A stretch of DNA of 64,000 bases from Isochrysis galbana (GCA_018136815.1 CM030943.1:2263370-2327369), one strand, 5' to 3'; positions 42,004 through 51,896 are shown, numbered from the stretch's first letter. Numbers and translations: made by a program. The notes: a model not told the origin generated them from the sequence alone.

Positions 42004-42291
42004 TTATAGAAGTCGGTTAGGATATACTACGTCGCTTCTGTCTCTTCTAATGGCTACCGCCACTCCGCTCCCAGGGTCGCCCCTAGACGCGGGGGATTGA
42101 AACCAGTCCCAACCAAGGGACCGGGCCAAACCTTGCACCCTTAGGTGCCACCCATCGCTGTAATGGTGTAGTTCTTGCGCGTACAGAACATGGATCCCTC
42201 CTAGTCTCGCTTGCGCTAGAGTTGACGCTAATTTATGTTTCGCTCCGTTCAAATTGTATGTCGCAATCTTTAAGTCTCTACTATTCACCAT
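42004..42291 (-). pseudogene. LINE L ORF2 start: endonuclease N-terminus, truncated
   Basis: It starts at ATG 42291 and overlaps the ORF1 stop by 11 bases (ATGGTGAATAG). It reads LKIATYNLNGAKHKLASTLA and VLYAQELHHYSDG, the first two motifs of an apurinic-type endonuclease (Asn in NLNG, Glu in QE). After GSGVAVAIRR it breaks near 42030 into the far C-terminal segment of ORF2 (YILTDFYNIQYGN in another frame). The catalytic core is therefore gone. Confidence 0.8.
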
Positions 42292-43936
42292 GACGGTAAA
42301 GGCAACTAACTCCGTTCACGCAGTACCCTGGATAAGCCTTATTAGGTTTGAGATTGCATTTGACCATACAAGTTTGTTTGCCCGTGGTGGGATCCTTTAC
42401 CCAACATCCGGGGATGTCGTGGCTGGAGGAGCATTGGACGATTTGACGTCCTTTCATGCGGTTGTTTTTGCATTCGCCCGCCATGAATCGGCGGCATGGG
42501 GCCGCCGCTCCAAGGCCCATGAGGGCCCTGTAGTCCATGGCGTTACTTGCGTCCCTTTGGCGCTTTCGTTGCTCTGCTTTCGCCTTATCTTGTTCGCACG
42601 TGCATTGGCGAAAGCTAACTTGGTTTTTACGCAAAAATGAGATAGCCCACGGCTTGTCGTATCCTTTGCAGCCTCCGGGGGCTCCATGGATGGCTAACTC
42701 CCCTTTGGGAGTCACACACTCCACTGATGATCGGACCGCATAGTCCAAGTTGAAATTTTCTCCGTCATCGAGAGTCACATGAAAGTTTCGAGGGAAACGG
42801 TGCCCTAAGGCCGACGTGTCCGTGTAAACGTAAAAGTGCCAGATTGGACGCTTGCCGGACTCAACTTTCGTGATTCCTTCGAGTGAGGTTTTGGCTCGCT
42901 GTTGGTTGCCCCTTAGCACGTGGAAACCCTCGCGCTCGAGCGAGTTAGCCAAATGCCTAGTCTTGGTCTTAAAAGCCTTGATCGGATCAAAGATGCGAAA
43001 AACAATGTAGGTCGCCACCTCTTTTAGGGAGGACCGGATAGCGCTCGACTTACGAGGGGCCGAGTCGGTTAACGCGCCATAGGTGATTCCAAATTCGTGC
43101 GGGACTCCAGAGAGTGCTGTGTGAATTTTGTCTCCGTATGCGGCCTTGAATTGATCGTGTGCGTCCTCATCGACGTAGAAGATCCAAGGGCCTTTGCGGC
43201 CCTTGTCCATGCCATCTGGAGTTGCGTCTAGGCCTTCCAGCCTAGAGAGGAGGAATTTCATGAAGGTAGCGACATCCTCGCTCTTGATGTCCTTTTTGTC
43301 ATCAGCTAGCTGAGCTAGCTGGATGAAAAAGGGCGTGTCTTCGGGCTCCTCTTCCTCATCAGGAGGAGGAGAAGCAAAGGGGGTGGTGTTGTGGAGAGTC
43401 GGCTTTGGATCCGATTGTGGATCCGCCCGCTTGCGCGATGGCTGCTGTGGTTGTTGGGCTTGTGGCTGCTGGGCTTGCTGGGCTGGATCCTTCCCTTTGT
43501 GTCCATGCGCAGCTTGCGCGTATGTCCTGGCTGCTTGAGTTGGTTGTTGGTTTGAGGGCGCAAAGGCCCCCAAAATGGATTGTTGTGTCAAGTGCCCGCC
43601 CCCGAGGGGTGCACTGATGGTAGGAGTGGCCGCCATGGGGGTGGCAGCAGAGCTGCCACCTCCCATGGGGAGTCCTTGAGTTGGTGGAGGAGCGGAGGCG
43701 GAGTGGTTGGGTGGCAGGGCATTGCCCTGGGTCTGGTTGTCACCAGGGAACAGGACTCTGCCTGTTCCCTGGTTCTGTGGCAACTTGGGAGGCGAGGGTG
43801 GTGCCGTCATGTCGACGTCGTTGTCAGGCGGCGCGGCGGCCTGTGGGCGCTTGGGCTCCGGCGGTTTGGGGCGGCCCCGTTGGGGCGTCGTGACGGCGGG
43901 GGGCTGGGAGGTGGGAGCGGTCGGCGCGCGCTCCAT
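42281..43936 (-). CDS. LINE L ORF1 (intact, nucleic-acid binding)
   Basis: 551 residues from the ATG at 43936 (MERAPTAPTSQPPA). The first 210 residues are Pro/Gln-rich. The middle has a folded domain with FIQLAQLADDKKDIKSEDVA, GPWIFYVDEDAHDQFKAAYG and ESGKRPIWHFYVYTD. The C-terminus is Cys-rich (CRRFMAGEC, CSSSHDIPGC, CMVKCNLKP, YCVNGVSCLYRH), a set of CCCH-like fingers suited to RNA binding. The final codons CAT GGT GAA TAG overlap the start of ORF2. A diverged relative of the folded domain (RGPWHIAVNEDCAQQFKERY) lies at 63.5 kb. The upstream in-frame extension to 44095 is host sequence and is not part of ORF1. Confidence 0.85.
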   Translation of the reverse strand: MERAPTAPTSQPPAVTTPQRGRPKPPEPKRPQAAAPPDNDVDMTAPPSPPKLPQNQGTGRVLFPGDNQTQGNALPPNHSASAPPPTQGLPMGGGSSAATPMAATPTISAPLGGGHLTQQSILGAFAPSNQQPTQAARTYAQAAHGHKGKDPAQQAQQPQAQQPQQPSRKRADPQSDPKPTLHNTTPFASPPPDEEEEPEDTPFFIQLAQLADDKKDIKSEDVATFMKFLLSRLEGLDATPDGMDKGRKGPWIFYVDEDAHDQFKAAYGDKIHTALSGVPHEFGITYGALTDSAPRKSSAIRSSLKEVATYIVFRIFDPIKAFKTKTRHLANSLEREGFHVLRGNQQRAKTSLEGITKVESGKRPIWHFYVYTDTSALGHRFPRNFHVTLDDGENFNLDYAVRSSVECVTPKGELAIHGAPGGCKGYDKPWAISFLRKNQVSFRQCTCEQDKAKAEQRKRQRDASNAMDYRALMGLGAAAPCRRFMAGECKNNRMKGRQIVQCSSSHDIPGCWVKDPTTGKQTCMVKCNLKPNKAYPGYCVNGVSCLYRHGE

Positions 43937-44468
43937 CGCTAAAACTATAACAATAGTTTTCGAGTGCCACACCATGTACAAGGTGATGGAGAGCTGTTTC
44001 TTGGACGCGCTGAACGAGAAGAAGACGGTTGCGTCGCCGTGACGGAGGCGGCGGGGGATGGCATGGAGATGAGTGGAGGATCGGCCGAGCCGCAAGTTGT
44101 AAGCCTCCCAAGCCGGGCGTCCTCAAGAATGTTGGGCCTTCTTCTCGGATCCCTCTGCAACCCTTCCCGAGTCTCCCTCGACCTCCCCCCGCGCGCGCCC
44201 CCTATCCCGCGAGCGGAGATCCTTCGTCGCGATTCTCACCTCCGGAAGAAGATCTCGAGCCCCTTGGCCTCTCTCATCCTCTCCGCCCCCATCCCCATCC
44301 TCTCCTCTCTCTCCTCTCTCCCTTCTCTGCTCCCCCCCACCCCCCCCCCCGCCCCCCCCCTCCCCGTTTTACGGAAGCCGCGAGTCAGGAATCTTCTCTC
44401 TCCGAAGTCGCCACCCAAAAGGCTCCCTCACCCCTCTCGGAGTCTCTCTCTCTCTCTCTCTCTCACGG

Positions 44469-46736
44469 ATGCCGGACGACCTCCTCCCTCCGCGCCCGCG
44501 GCTGGCGCGGCTGGCGTGCGGCCGGGTGGTTCGCGATGATGACCCCTCGCTCGCCTCCCCAAGCCTCGTCTACCTCCTCGCGCGGCCACGCTCACTCCTG
44601 AGAGCCAGCCTTCGGTTCAACGGCGGAGCTCCCTCGCTCTCACACTCATCCCTCAGCTCCACCCCTCTCCTCCACGGCGCCGAGTCGAGCGGCTCAGCGG
44701 AGACCGACTCAGAGGGCACCGCTGTGTCATCTCGCTCCCTGCCGGCCGGCTCCGACTCCATCTCGGACCCTTTGGAGGGCCGGCAGGAACACGAGTTGCT
44801 CATGCAGCCGCCGCATCTGCCGCCAGTGCGAGAGGTCCTCGTGAGCCCTCTCGCCTCGAATCACTGGCTCGAGGCGGGCGGCGCGGAGCTCAGGCCGCTC
44901 CTTGAATCCGGCGCCATTGCACTGCTCGATGCGCACTGGCTCCTGGCCCAGGGCGCCCTCGGTGGTGTGCTCCAGCCACGGCAGGCGCTGCCGAACGAGG
45001 CCTTCCTCTCGTTCAACGAGCTGCAGGAAGCGAGCTACGAGCTGCAGCTGCATTCGCCCGCGCTGCCCATCGTGTGCGTTTCGCTCCCCTGGCAGCGCCC
45101 GCGTCACCCCGACCCTGACGGGCACAACCTCAAGATCCTTGCGCGGGCGCTCTACCTGCTGCTGGATGACCTGCGAGGCATGACCCCCAACTGCCGGCTC
45201 GGCGTCTTCATTGACTTCTGCTCGATTCATCAGCGATGCCGAGACGCGACGGGGACTGCATGTCCAGAAGGCCTCACGTGGGAGAATGGCGCACCCCTCA
45301 CACCCGGCGCGATCGGACGATTCGCAATCGAACACGAACTCTTCAAGCAAGCCCTCGATGGCTTGTGCATGTTCTTCTCGCATCCGTCGACACTTGTGGT
45401 ACTTCTCACACAGATGCCACCCGACGTCAAAGAGACTTCAAGCGGGCAGTGCGGGCCTCCAACGGACCACTGGCGCACACCATTCTTTGACCGCGGCTGG
45501 TGCTTTTGCGAGACTGCCTGGGCTAGCATCGTGAAGGATCCGCATCTCGTGCTCGACCTGGGCCAATTCGGGCACCGGAACGAGTACGAGAGCTCCAACG
45601 ATGGTGAGCTCGACGAGCATGACTCCTTCCAGTTAGGAAGTCTGTCGACGTCGGCATCAGACGGCGATCCGGGCGTGCCACCTTTACTTGACAACACAGA
45701 AGTGGTGTTCGACGCCATGCCTCCGACCTGGGACGCACTCGTCGACCAATGCATGCACAGCCGTCGGATCCCGATGACGCCCGCCGTGTTTGAGGCGCAG
45801 CTGCAGCACAAGGCGTTCAGCGATGGCACGGCAGATCGCCCACGGGTGACGGCCATGTATCGTTCCGAGTTCGAGGCGCGATTCGGCGCCATCGAGGAGC
45901 TCGACTACGAGAGATGCGGCTGGGGCGATGCGCAGGCCGCTTCGGTGGCCAATCTGCTCACGCAGGTTTCCGTGCCCCGGCTGCAGCGGCTCTCCTTCCT
46001 ACGAAACTGCCTCGGCGACGAGGGCGCGTGCGCCATTGCTGCCGCACTGCCAGCAGCCCAGAGGCTATCCGAGCTCTATCTCGGATTCAACTCCATCGGG
46101 TACCGTGGCGTCACCGCCCTAGCAGCAGCCACACCCCTCATGCCATACTTGACGGGGCTCTACTTGGACTCCAATATCATCGGCGACGGTGGCGCGTCAG
46201 CTATAGCCTCGGCGATGGGCGCCATGCCCCAGCTACACGCGCTGTGGTTGGGCCACAACTGCGTGGGCGATGCGGGCGCCATCTCCCTTGCGCGCGCCCT
46301 GCCAAGCTGCCCGACTCTTGCCGAGCTCTACCTCGGCATGAATCACGTTGGCGATGCTGGCGCCTCGGCTCTCGCGGCGGCCTTGCGAGACACGCCTAAT
46401 CTCATTAAGCTCTATCTCTGCTCGAATAGCGTCGGCGATGCTGGTGCCTCCGCCTTCGCCTCCGTCCTGCGAGAGGCGCACGGCCCAGAAGAGCTATTCC
46501 TGGGAAGAAATCTCATCGGTGATGCTGGGGTGCTCGCACTTGCCTGTGCGATGCAGCTGTTGTCCCGAGGCGAGAGCTGTCCACTCGGAGAGGGCGAGGG
46601 CGATCGCAAGCGTGAGTACGCTCCACCAAGGCGGCTTAACCTGCTTAGGATAGAACACAATTCCTTTGGCGAGGAGGCGGGCCAAGCGCTTCTTGCCGCC
46701 TGTGATCTACATCAGATTCGACTAATCTTGCGATGA
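44469..46736 (+). CDS. HET-like N-terminal domain plus RNase-inhibitor-type LRR protein
   Basis: A single-exon ORF of 755 residues starts at ATG 44469, eight bases after a CT tract. Residues 1-110 are low-complexity. Residues about 200-350 contain LPIVCVSLPWQRPRHPDPDG, LGVFIDFCSIHQR (near 247) and FDRGWCFCETAWASIV (near 341). The fIDxxSIxQ ... RgWCxxE arrangement resembles the HET-like domain found in fungal incompatibility and algal or oomycete proteins. Residues about 475-735 hold eight or so leucine-rich repeats of the ribonuclease-inhibitor type with consensus LxxLYLGxNxIGDAGASALA, for example LAELYLGMNHVGDAGASALA. No NB-ARC or NACHT ATPase is present between them. It is an NLR-like architecture without the ATPase. 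Its function is unknown; a surveillance or signalling role is a hypothesis. Confidence 0.8.
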   Translation: MPDDLLPPRPRLARLACGRVVRDDDPSLASPSLVYLLARPRSLLRASLRFNGGAPSLSHSSLSSTPLLHGAESSGSAETDSEGTAVSSRSLPAGSDSISDPLEGRQEHELLMQPPHLPPVREVLVSPLASNHWLEAGGAELRPLLESGAIALLDAHWLLAQGALGGVLQPRQALPNEAFLSFNELQEASYELQLHSPALPIVCVSLPWQRPRHPDPDGHNLKILARALYLLLDDLRGMTPNCRLGVFIDFCSIHQRCRDATGTACPEGLTWENGAPLTPGAIGRFAIEHELFKQALDGLCMFFSHPSTLVVLLTQMPPDVKETSSGQCGPPTDHWRTPFFDRGWCFCETAWASIVKDPHLVLDLGQFGHRNEYESSNDGELDEHDSFQLGSLSTSASDGDPGVPPLLDNTEVVFDAMPPTWDALVDQCMHSRRIPMTPAVFEAQLQHKAFSDGTADRPRVTAMYRSEFEARFGAIEELDYERCGWGDAQAASVANLLTQVSVPRLQRLSFLRNCLGDEGACAIAAALPAAQRLSELYLGFNSIGYRGVTALAAATPLMPYLTGLYLDSNIIGDGGASAIASAMGAMPQLHALWLGHNCVGDAGAISLARALPSCPTLAELYLGMNHVGDAGASALAAALRDTPNLIKLYLCSNSVGDAGASAFASVLREAHGPEELFLGRNLIGDAGVLALACAMQLLSRGESCPLGEGEGDRKREYAPPRRLNLLRIEHNSFGEEAGQALLAACDLHQIRLILR

Positions 46737-47486
46737 GCTGATATGTTTTGGTTGTTTGAGTTGAAGGGCAAGGACAAAGCATCTCGCGCGTGCTCCATGT
46801 GGCTTCACTATTGTTGTTCTCCGTCGGCTAAGTGTCTGACTCAGGACGTGGCGCAACCCCTCGCAAATTTGGCAGGCATGTGGAAAATTTGGCCGGCCGG
46901 CCCAACGTCCCCTTCTTGGACTTCATGCGGAGCAGCCCTTGAGAAGACTGCCAATGACACGGTGGCCCTTTCATGCATTTCCGTCCTATACTTCTGAGAC
47001 GAGCGATAGCTTCCCCCCCCCATCTGTCGCACCAATCCAATCCATTGAGCCGACACTCCACTGCCCCCCCTCCCCAACACCACCACCACCACCGCCATCA
47101 CCACCATGTTGCATCGTCCTTGGTCCATCGCGAGCGCGAAACTTTCGACAGCTAATCTTCTCATCCGTCCAAGGTTTCTTCCCTTGTTGGCTCGGACCAC
47201 AAGCTCGTGCATCCTCGCTCATCGCAAGTCGCCGATTGCAAGGAGTATTCCCTTTTCTATGTTGTGCTATGTTTGTTCTCTCATTCCACTTGTGGACGCC
47301 CCTTGCCAGAATGGCAGGCTGCGAAAAGAGTTCAATTGCGTAGAAACGTGTAGTTGATTGCGATCGGTACACCGACGTGCATGTTCGTCCGTAATGTTGA
47401 TGAGCTCTGACGATAACATCGTTTTCCTCATGTTTATCGCCGTTTGTTGGGGTACTAAAAGTTAAAAGCCCCTGTTTGTCAAAAAC
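46737..47486. other. Intergenic, (CAC)n run, no gene
   Basis: A CACCACCACC run lies at 47080-47105. Some open frames exist but no domain. The right end meets the 5' end of an L LINE fragment. Confidence 0.45.
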
Positions 47487-47900
47487 AAAAACTATTGTTA
47501 TAGTTTGAACTATGGAGCGTGCCGCGACCGCTCCCGAGCCTCACGCGAACCTCGCCACTGCGCCCCACGCCGCCCGAGGCGGCTCGTTTGAAAGCCCTCT
47601 CAGAGCCCATCCAAACCACACCCGCGCGAGCGCGCGGGGGGGCGAGCACTGGCACCGAACAGGTGGCCACTATGGCTCTGCGTAGCATGCACGGGGTCTT
47701 TGAGACCCCCTCCTACAATGGGAAACCCTCCCACCCCAAGAGCAACCCATGTGGGAGTGGGAGGGCAGCTGAGCTGCTCTCCCCATGGTGGAGACCTCTA
47801 CCATCAGTGCACCCAACATGGGGGGCACTTCACAACCATCAACAATCTTCCACGGAGAGCACCCAATGCTTCTGTTTTCCAGCATGTTGACACATTTCAC
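47487..47900 (+). mobile_element. LINE family L, 5'-end fragment (diverged)
   Basis: It starts AAAACTATTGTTATAG, then ATG at 47512 with MERAATAPEPHANLATAP, a diverged relative of ORF1's first residues. Further on TISAPNMGG (about 47800) matches TISAPLGGG of ORF1. Stops and frameshifts break it and similarity fades at about 47890. It retains a 5' end but has lost its 3' part, unlike a normal 5' truncation. Confidence 0.7.
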
Positions 47901-48185
47901 ATTTCTCGTCTTCACCCGACTCTCGTGGGCCACAAGTACCTACAACTCAGTGCCCTGCCTTGGGCCCCCTTTCAACACTTGACTCCCTCTCCCACTCCCC
48001 CTTCACACTACAACCAACCCCAACACAAACAGCACGAACCGGGGAGGGGAAGACCAACCCCCCCCCCCCCCAGGGTCGCTTCGTCGCTTCTGCCCGGAGG
48101 GGAGAGATCAGGGTCACACATAAGCCCACGTGGGGGGGGGGGGGGGGGGAGCCGCCGCCACCTCTAGAATTAAAGAAGGTCTCCC

Positions 48186-48446
<261 letters not shown>

Positions 48447-48485
48447 GTATCATGGTGCGATCGGGGCCTCTGCTCTGACGATGGG

Positions 48486-48532
48486 AAACATCTCCACTCT
48501 CTACTCTTCAGAGTAGAATACTACTACTCTGG
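48486..48532. promoter_or_regulatory. CTACTCT/AGAGTAG palindrome upstream of DUF2061 gene
   Basis: The hairpin-forming CTACTCTTCAGAGTAG is followed by another TACTACTCTGGG about 170 bases before the ATG at 48698. It is the third occurrence of this word pair near a gene start in the window. Confidence 0.35.
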
Positions 48533-48697
48533 GCTTCCCTTTTCTTTTGCTGCACCACGTCAAGTACCTCTACTCTCTCTCTTTCCTCTTCCTTCTCTAT
48601 CTCTCCCTCCTTTTCTCTCTCTCCCACTGTTACTCTCTCTCCCTCCGCCTCCCTCTTCTCTCTCTCTCTTCTCTCTCTGGCCCCGCCCCTGCCGACG

Positions 48698-49757
48698 ATG
48701 GCGCCCGCGCTCGCCGCCCTCAGCCTCCTGCTCAGCACGAGCTCAGCGCTGCTGGTGCCTCGCGTGCCGCCGCGGCTACCATCAAGGGCCGTAGTCCCTC
48801 TTGCCCCCGCGCTGCTCCCTCTCGTCTCCCCCCGCACGAGCCTCGCTTCTCTCATGATGAGCGCCACTCCTCCGCCAGAGCCCTTCCTCGTGAAAGAGAG
48901 TCCACTGCGATCCTTTGTCAAAGCGGCGGGCTGGCGATTCACTGCGGGCATCGTGACCGCCTGCTCGTCGTACTTCTTCACTGGATCACTCGCCATGGCG
49001 GCCTCTATCGTTGGTGCGCCGACGGGCAAAGGGGAGGAGGGGGTTATGGGTGGGGAGGGGGGGAGGCGCGGCTCGTGCATGCAGGCGGGAGGGGAGAGGC
49101 GAAGCGGGAGGCGGGAGACGCTCGCTCTGCGTGCGAGTCCGAGGGGTGGAGGCGCGCTATCCGGACTGCCCGAGTCGCGAGCGCCAACAATGCCATGCCC
49201 GCAGGCTGGGACCTCTTCTCCAAGTCTGGCACCATGTTTATTGGTGAGCGCTTGTGGAACAAGGTGTCATGGGGCAAGACTAAGACGGGCGACACGTCGC
49301 AGCGGTCACTCGCCAAGGTGCGTCCATGCGCTCGCATGACCTCCTCCGCACGCTACCGGCGGGCCGACTGACGCGGCTACTCTCGCCGTCTGCGGACAGG
49401 CCATTGCGTGGCGTATTTTTGCGGCGTGCAACACCCTGTTTGCCGCAGCTGTGCTCACAAAGGGCAAGACTGGTGTAGCCTCCAAGATTGCTGGCTCCGA
49501 CTCGGTCATCAAGACGGTGCGCGCCACGCGCCGCATCGCTGCTACAGCCCCGATGTGATATCTCGGAAGAGGCGCGGTCCGGCCCAACCTCTGCGCGCCG
49601 TGCTCCCCGCACGGCAGCAGAGTGTGGCACCGCTGCCACATGTGTGAATGCGTCTTCTCCGCGCCGCTCCACGCAGGTGCTCTTCTTCTTCTATGAGCGC
49701 GCCTGGTCGTTGGTCGCATGGGGCAAGCAAACTGCCGACGAGGTCGAGGAGCAATAG
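48698..49757 (+). CDS. Double DUF2061 membrane protein with signal peptide
   Basis: Four exons (48698-49013, 49205-49317, 49400-49516, 49677-49757) with GT-AG introns of 191, 82 and 160 nt give 208 residues. The N-terminus MAPALAALSLLLSTSSALLV is a signal peptide followed by a Pro/Arg/Ser-rich stretch, compatible with targeting to a complex plastid or the secretory pathway. Two DUF2061 units follow. The first is RSFVKAAGWRFTAGIVTACS then TGSLAMAASIVG, spliced to WDLFSKSGTMFIGERLWNKV and SWGK. The second is SLAKAIAWRIFAACNTLFAA and VASKIAGSDSVIKT, spliced to VLFFFYERAWSLVAWGK. Each unit has two hydrophobic helices and the signature K-x2-x-W-R ... Y/F-E-R-x-W. DUF2061 proteins are small membrane proteins of unknown function; tandem copies in one chain are known in algae. 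Confidence 0.85.
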
Positions 49758-51066
49758 GCATCGCCTATTTAGGGGGCCAACATTGCAACCTTGCCGTCAG
49801 AGCGAGCCATTGCGTCTTTCCATCTTCCTCTCTCCTGTTTCTCTTGCCATCACGCTCGAGCTCCCCCAATGTCCTACCGTTCTCGCTTCAGCCTGCGAGC
49901 CCACGCCTCATAACAGCATGATGGCGCCAGCTTGGCCTGTCACAATCGGCTTGCACTCGACTCGGGCAAGCGAAGAGGGCGATGAGGTGAAATGAGCAAC
50001 CACACGCATGCGTGTCCCTTCCGATGGAGGTACACTCTGGCGACAGCCGTTGAACGGTTGCGCGCCCATAAAATGGAGCCTGCCCCCAGACAGCCGAGCA
50101 TCCCCAGGGATCGCGCCCCGTGCGCTTGCGCACATTGTATGCACATGTGTGCGCGCCCAAGCTCGCGGCCATTGCGGTGGACTCCCCCGCGTCTCGCCTC
50201 TGAATATGCCCAAAGTATCGTTCCACGGCCCACGTGGAAGCCGTACCGGAGTAACACGGGCCTCTCATTGTGTCGCCGAATGTCTGCATGGGAGAGAAAT
50301 GATCCTCATATTTCCGTTGGTCCGAGGGTTTCATCATTGGTCGTTAACGGTGCACGGTGCTATGAGGCACGGTGTGGTGGCGATGAGGTGTCGTGCACCT
50401 TGCGCTCGCCGTGCTGTGTGCTTTGCCAAAAAGCCAGTGGTAGCTGTAGCTGTGTTTGTGTGCTTCGTGATGCTTCATAAAAACTTTAAATATTTTCGCC
50501 ACGCGCGCGGCTTTGGGCTTCTACCGTATAGCCACGCCCGTACACTCTCTCACTCCTCTGTCACCGATGCAAGACGTAAGACCGCAAGCGAGGGCTGTGA
50601 ATTTTAAAAGGTTTTTTCTCACTCCTCTGTCGCATCCGCGATCGACCTTTTTGTTTTAGTTGTCTACGATTCTATGCCCCCTCTTCGTAGGCTAGGCGGC
50701 GTTGCAGAATCTTCCGTCTACACGCTGCTGTCGCATCCGCGATCGACCCTTTTTGTTTTAGAAGTTGTTTGCGTTTCTATGTTCCCTCCTTGCAGGCTAG
50801 CCACTAGTCACCGTCGCAGGGTCCTACATTCGTCCATTCGCCCTTGTTGCCCTCGCCTCCTTTGTCGCCTCCCTTGTCGCCTGCTTGCTCCTCACCTTGC
50901 TGACCTCCTTGCGTGCTCCTCGCGTTTTTAGGCTAAGTCGCGCGTTCAGGTATCGCCGGTGCAAGGAACCGCCCCCATCTGTGACCCTGATTCCCCCTCA
51001 GGTGTTGGCCGTTGGATTATACCGTGGCGCTATTTTATATTTTACTTGGGTCTTCATCAACTCACT
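49758..51066. other. No gene recognised; contains short A-run repeat
   Basis: Bases 50480-50545 are a copy of the A-run/CGCGCGCGGC/ATAGCCACGCCC repeat. A CGCATCCGCGATCGACC word is duplicated at 50633 and 50731 with flanking TTTTTGTTTTAG. Frames of 100-200 codons occur on both strands but none shows a domain. Confidence 0.45.
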
Positions 51067-51600
51067 TAAGGGTTTTCGAAAGATTCCCTCCTTATTCTTG
51101 TGCGTAACCGTCGCCCCCGTCGGATCGTCCGTCGCCCCGTCGCTCTCTTGTCGGCATTCTCTTCCTTGTTCGGTCTGTCAGCGCAGGTTCCTGTGCGTTC
51201 CGTGATAAGGATACGTTAGTGTGGAGAGTGTTGACGTGAGTGTAGTGTCATCTCGTCGGTCCAGCGGACCCCTGGCCATCTGTCGTCTGTCGTTCTTCGT
51301 TCATCGCTCTCGTTCTCGTTCTCGTTCCCGTTCTCGTCCCTCGTTCTCAACACTACCTCAATACCAAACCTCACCACTCCCTCAGCCTCAGCCTATCCAT
51401 CCCGACCCGCCCAGCCATGTCCGCTCCGTCGTCGCGCTCGCCCTCGTCCAAGCCCGTCCTCCCGCCTTTCTCTGCTGAGGAGGTGGTCCAGCCCGTCATT
51501 GGCCACCCCCTAACTTCCGCCGCGCCTCTCGCCGCTTCCCTTCCGTCCCCTCTGTTCCCATCTGAGGTAGTGGTAACCTCGGATCCGTCAGCTGCCCCTC
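51067..51600 (+). mobile_element. Element X, 5' leader and ORF start
   Basis: This is the longest match to the copy at 33781: AAGGGTTTTCGAAAGATTCC leader, TCTCGTTCTCGTTCTCGTTC run, ATG at 51417, MSAPSSRSPSSKPVLPPFSA and EEVVQPVIGHPLTSAAP to VVVTSDPS. After 51595 the two copies differ. Confidence 0.8.
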
Positions 51601-51699
51601 CACCTTCACCTTTTGGCCTCGCCTACTTTCTTTGTCGCCTACCTTATCGCCTGTCAGTCGCTTGCCTTGCCTCTCGCCGGGGCTTCTGGTTTACCTCCT

Positions 51700-51850
51700 T
51701 GCGTGCCTGACGGATCGAGCGTGACCACTGGCTCGACATGCGAAGAGTCGGAGGGGGATCGATCGGCGTTAGGCGCGGCGGGAGCGGTGGAGAGTGATGG
51801 AATGGTGGGCTTGACCAGCTCCTCAGCAGCAGAGGCAGAGGCAGGCCCTA
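51700..51850 (-). pseudogene. Element X ORF fragment, inverted
   Basis: On the minus strand it reads SAAEELVKPTIPSL and SDSSHVEPVVTLDPSG, a diverged relative of the X gag-like ORF, facing the X copy to its left. Immediately right of it (51851-51885) an A-run/ATTCTTGAAGATGTCCGCTA resembles an L-type LINE 3' end. Confidence 0.6.
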
Positions 51851-51896
51851 TGAAAAAAATTCTTGAAGATGTCCGCTAGCTAGGCTACTGTAGATA

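Larger units (their letters stand above)
41414..43978 (-). mobile_element. LINE family L, full-length ends, internally deleted, with 18-bp TSD
   Basis: The inserted DNA is 41432-43960 (about 2.53 kb) on the minus strand. It is flanked by identical 18-bp copies of CGAGTGCCACACCATGTA (41414-41431 and 43961-43978). The 5' end is AAAACTATTGTTATAG, shared by fragments at 47487 and 56517. The 3' end is AAGAAGATTTTTTTT. ORF1 is intact. ORF2 begins with an endonuclease domain but joins directly, near 42030, to its own last 95 codons, so the rest of the endonuclease, the RT and the zinc knuckle are missing. Identical duplications mean it moved recently, so it was probably mobilised in trans by a complete relative. 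Confidence 0.9.
40981..44042 (+). pseudogene. Small coiled-coil gene split by LINE insertion
   Basis: Exon 1 is 40981-41118 (46 codons, MAAKNGSMMTEEEVDRRRTE onward). A 56-nt GT-AG intron follows, then exon 2 from 41175. Exon 2 encodes a charged helix (EAETMAAELEAIKGHNDFLA, EKLEMEDEITEWRKKFDECH) up to ATG at 41427, where a TAA arises from the inserted element's A-run. The same frame resumes after the right target duplication at 43961 and reads about 21 more residues (ESCFLDALNEKKTVASP) to a TGA at 44042. The uninterrupted gene would encode about 152 residues, wholly helical. A truncated second copy of its start lies at 7230-7521. Function is unknown; it may be a transposon gene, given its duplication with flanking leader. 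Confidence 0.75.

Noticed and set aside
42281-44095. Extension of LINE ORF1 upstream to 44095
   Set aside because: The extra 53 codons lie outside the element, in antisense host sequence; the element starts at 43960 and its first ATG is at 43936.
49888-50607. Overlapping 150-200 codon ORFs on both strands
   Set aside because: No domain, rich in Cys/His/Arg by composition, mutually overlapping; treated as spurious.
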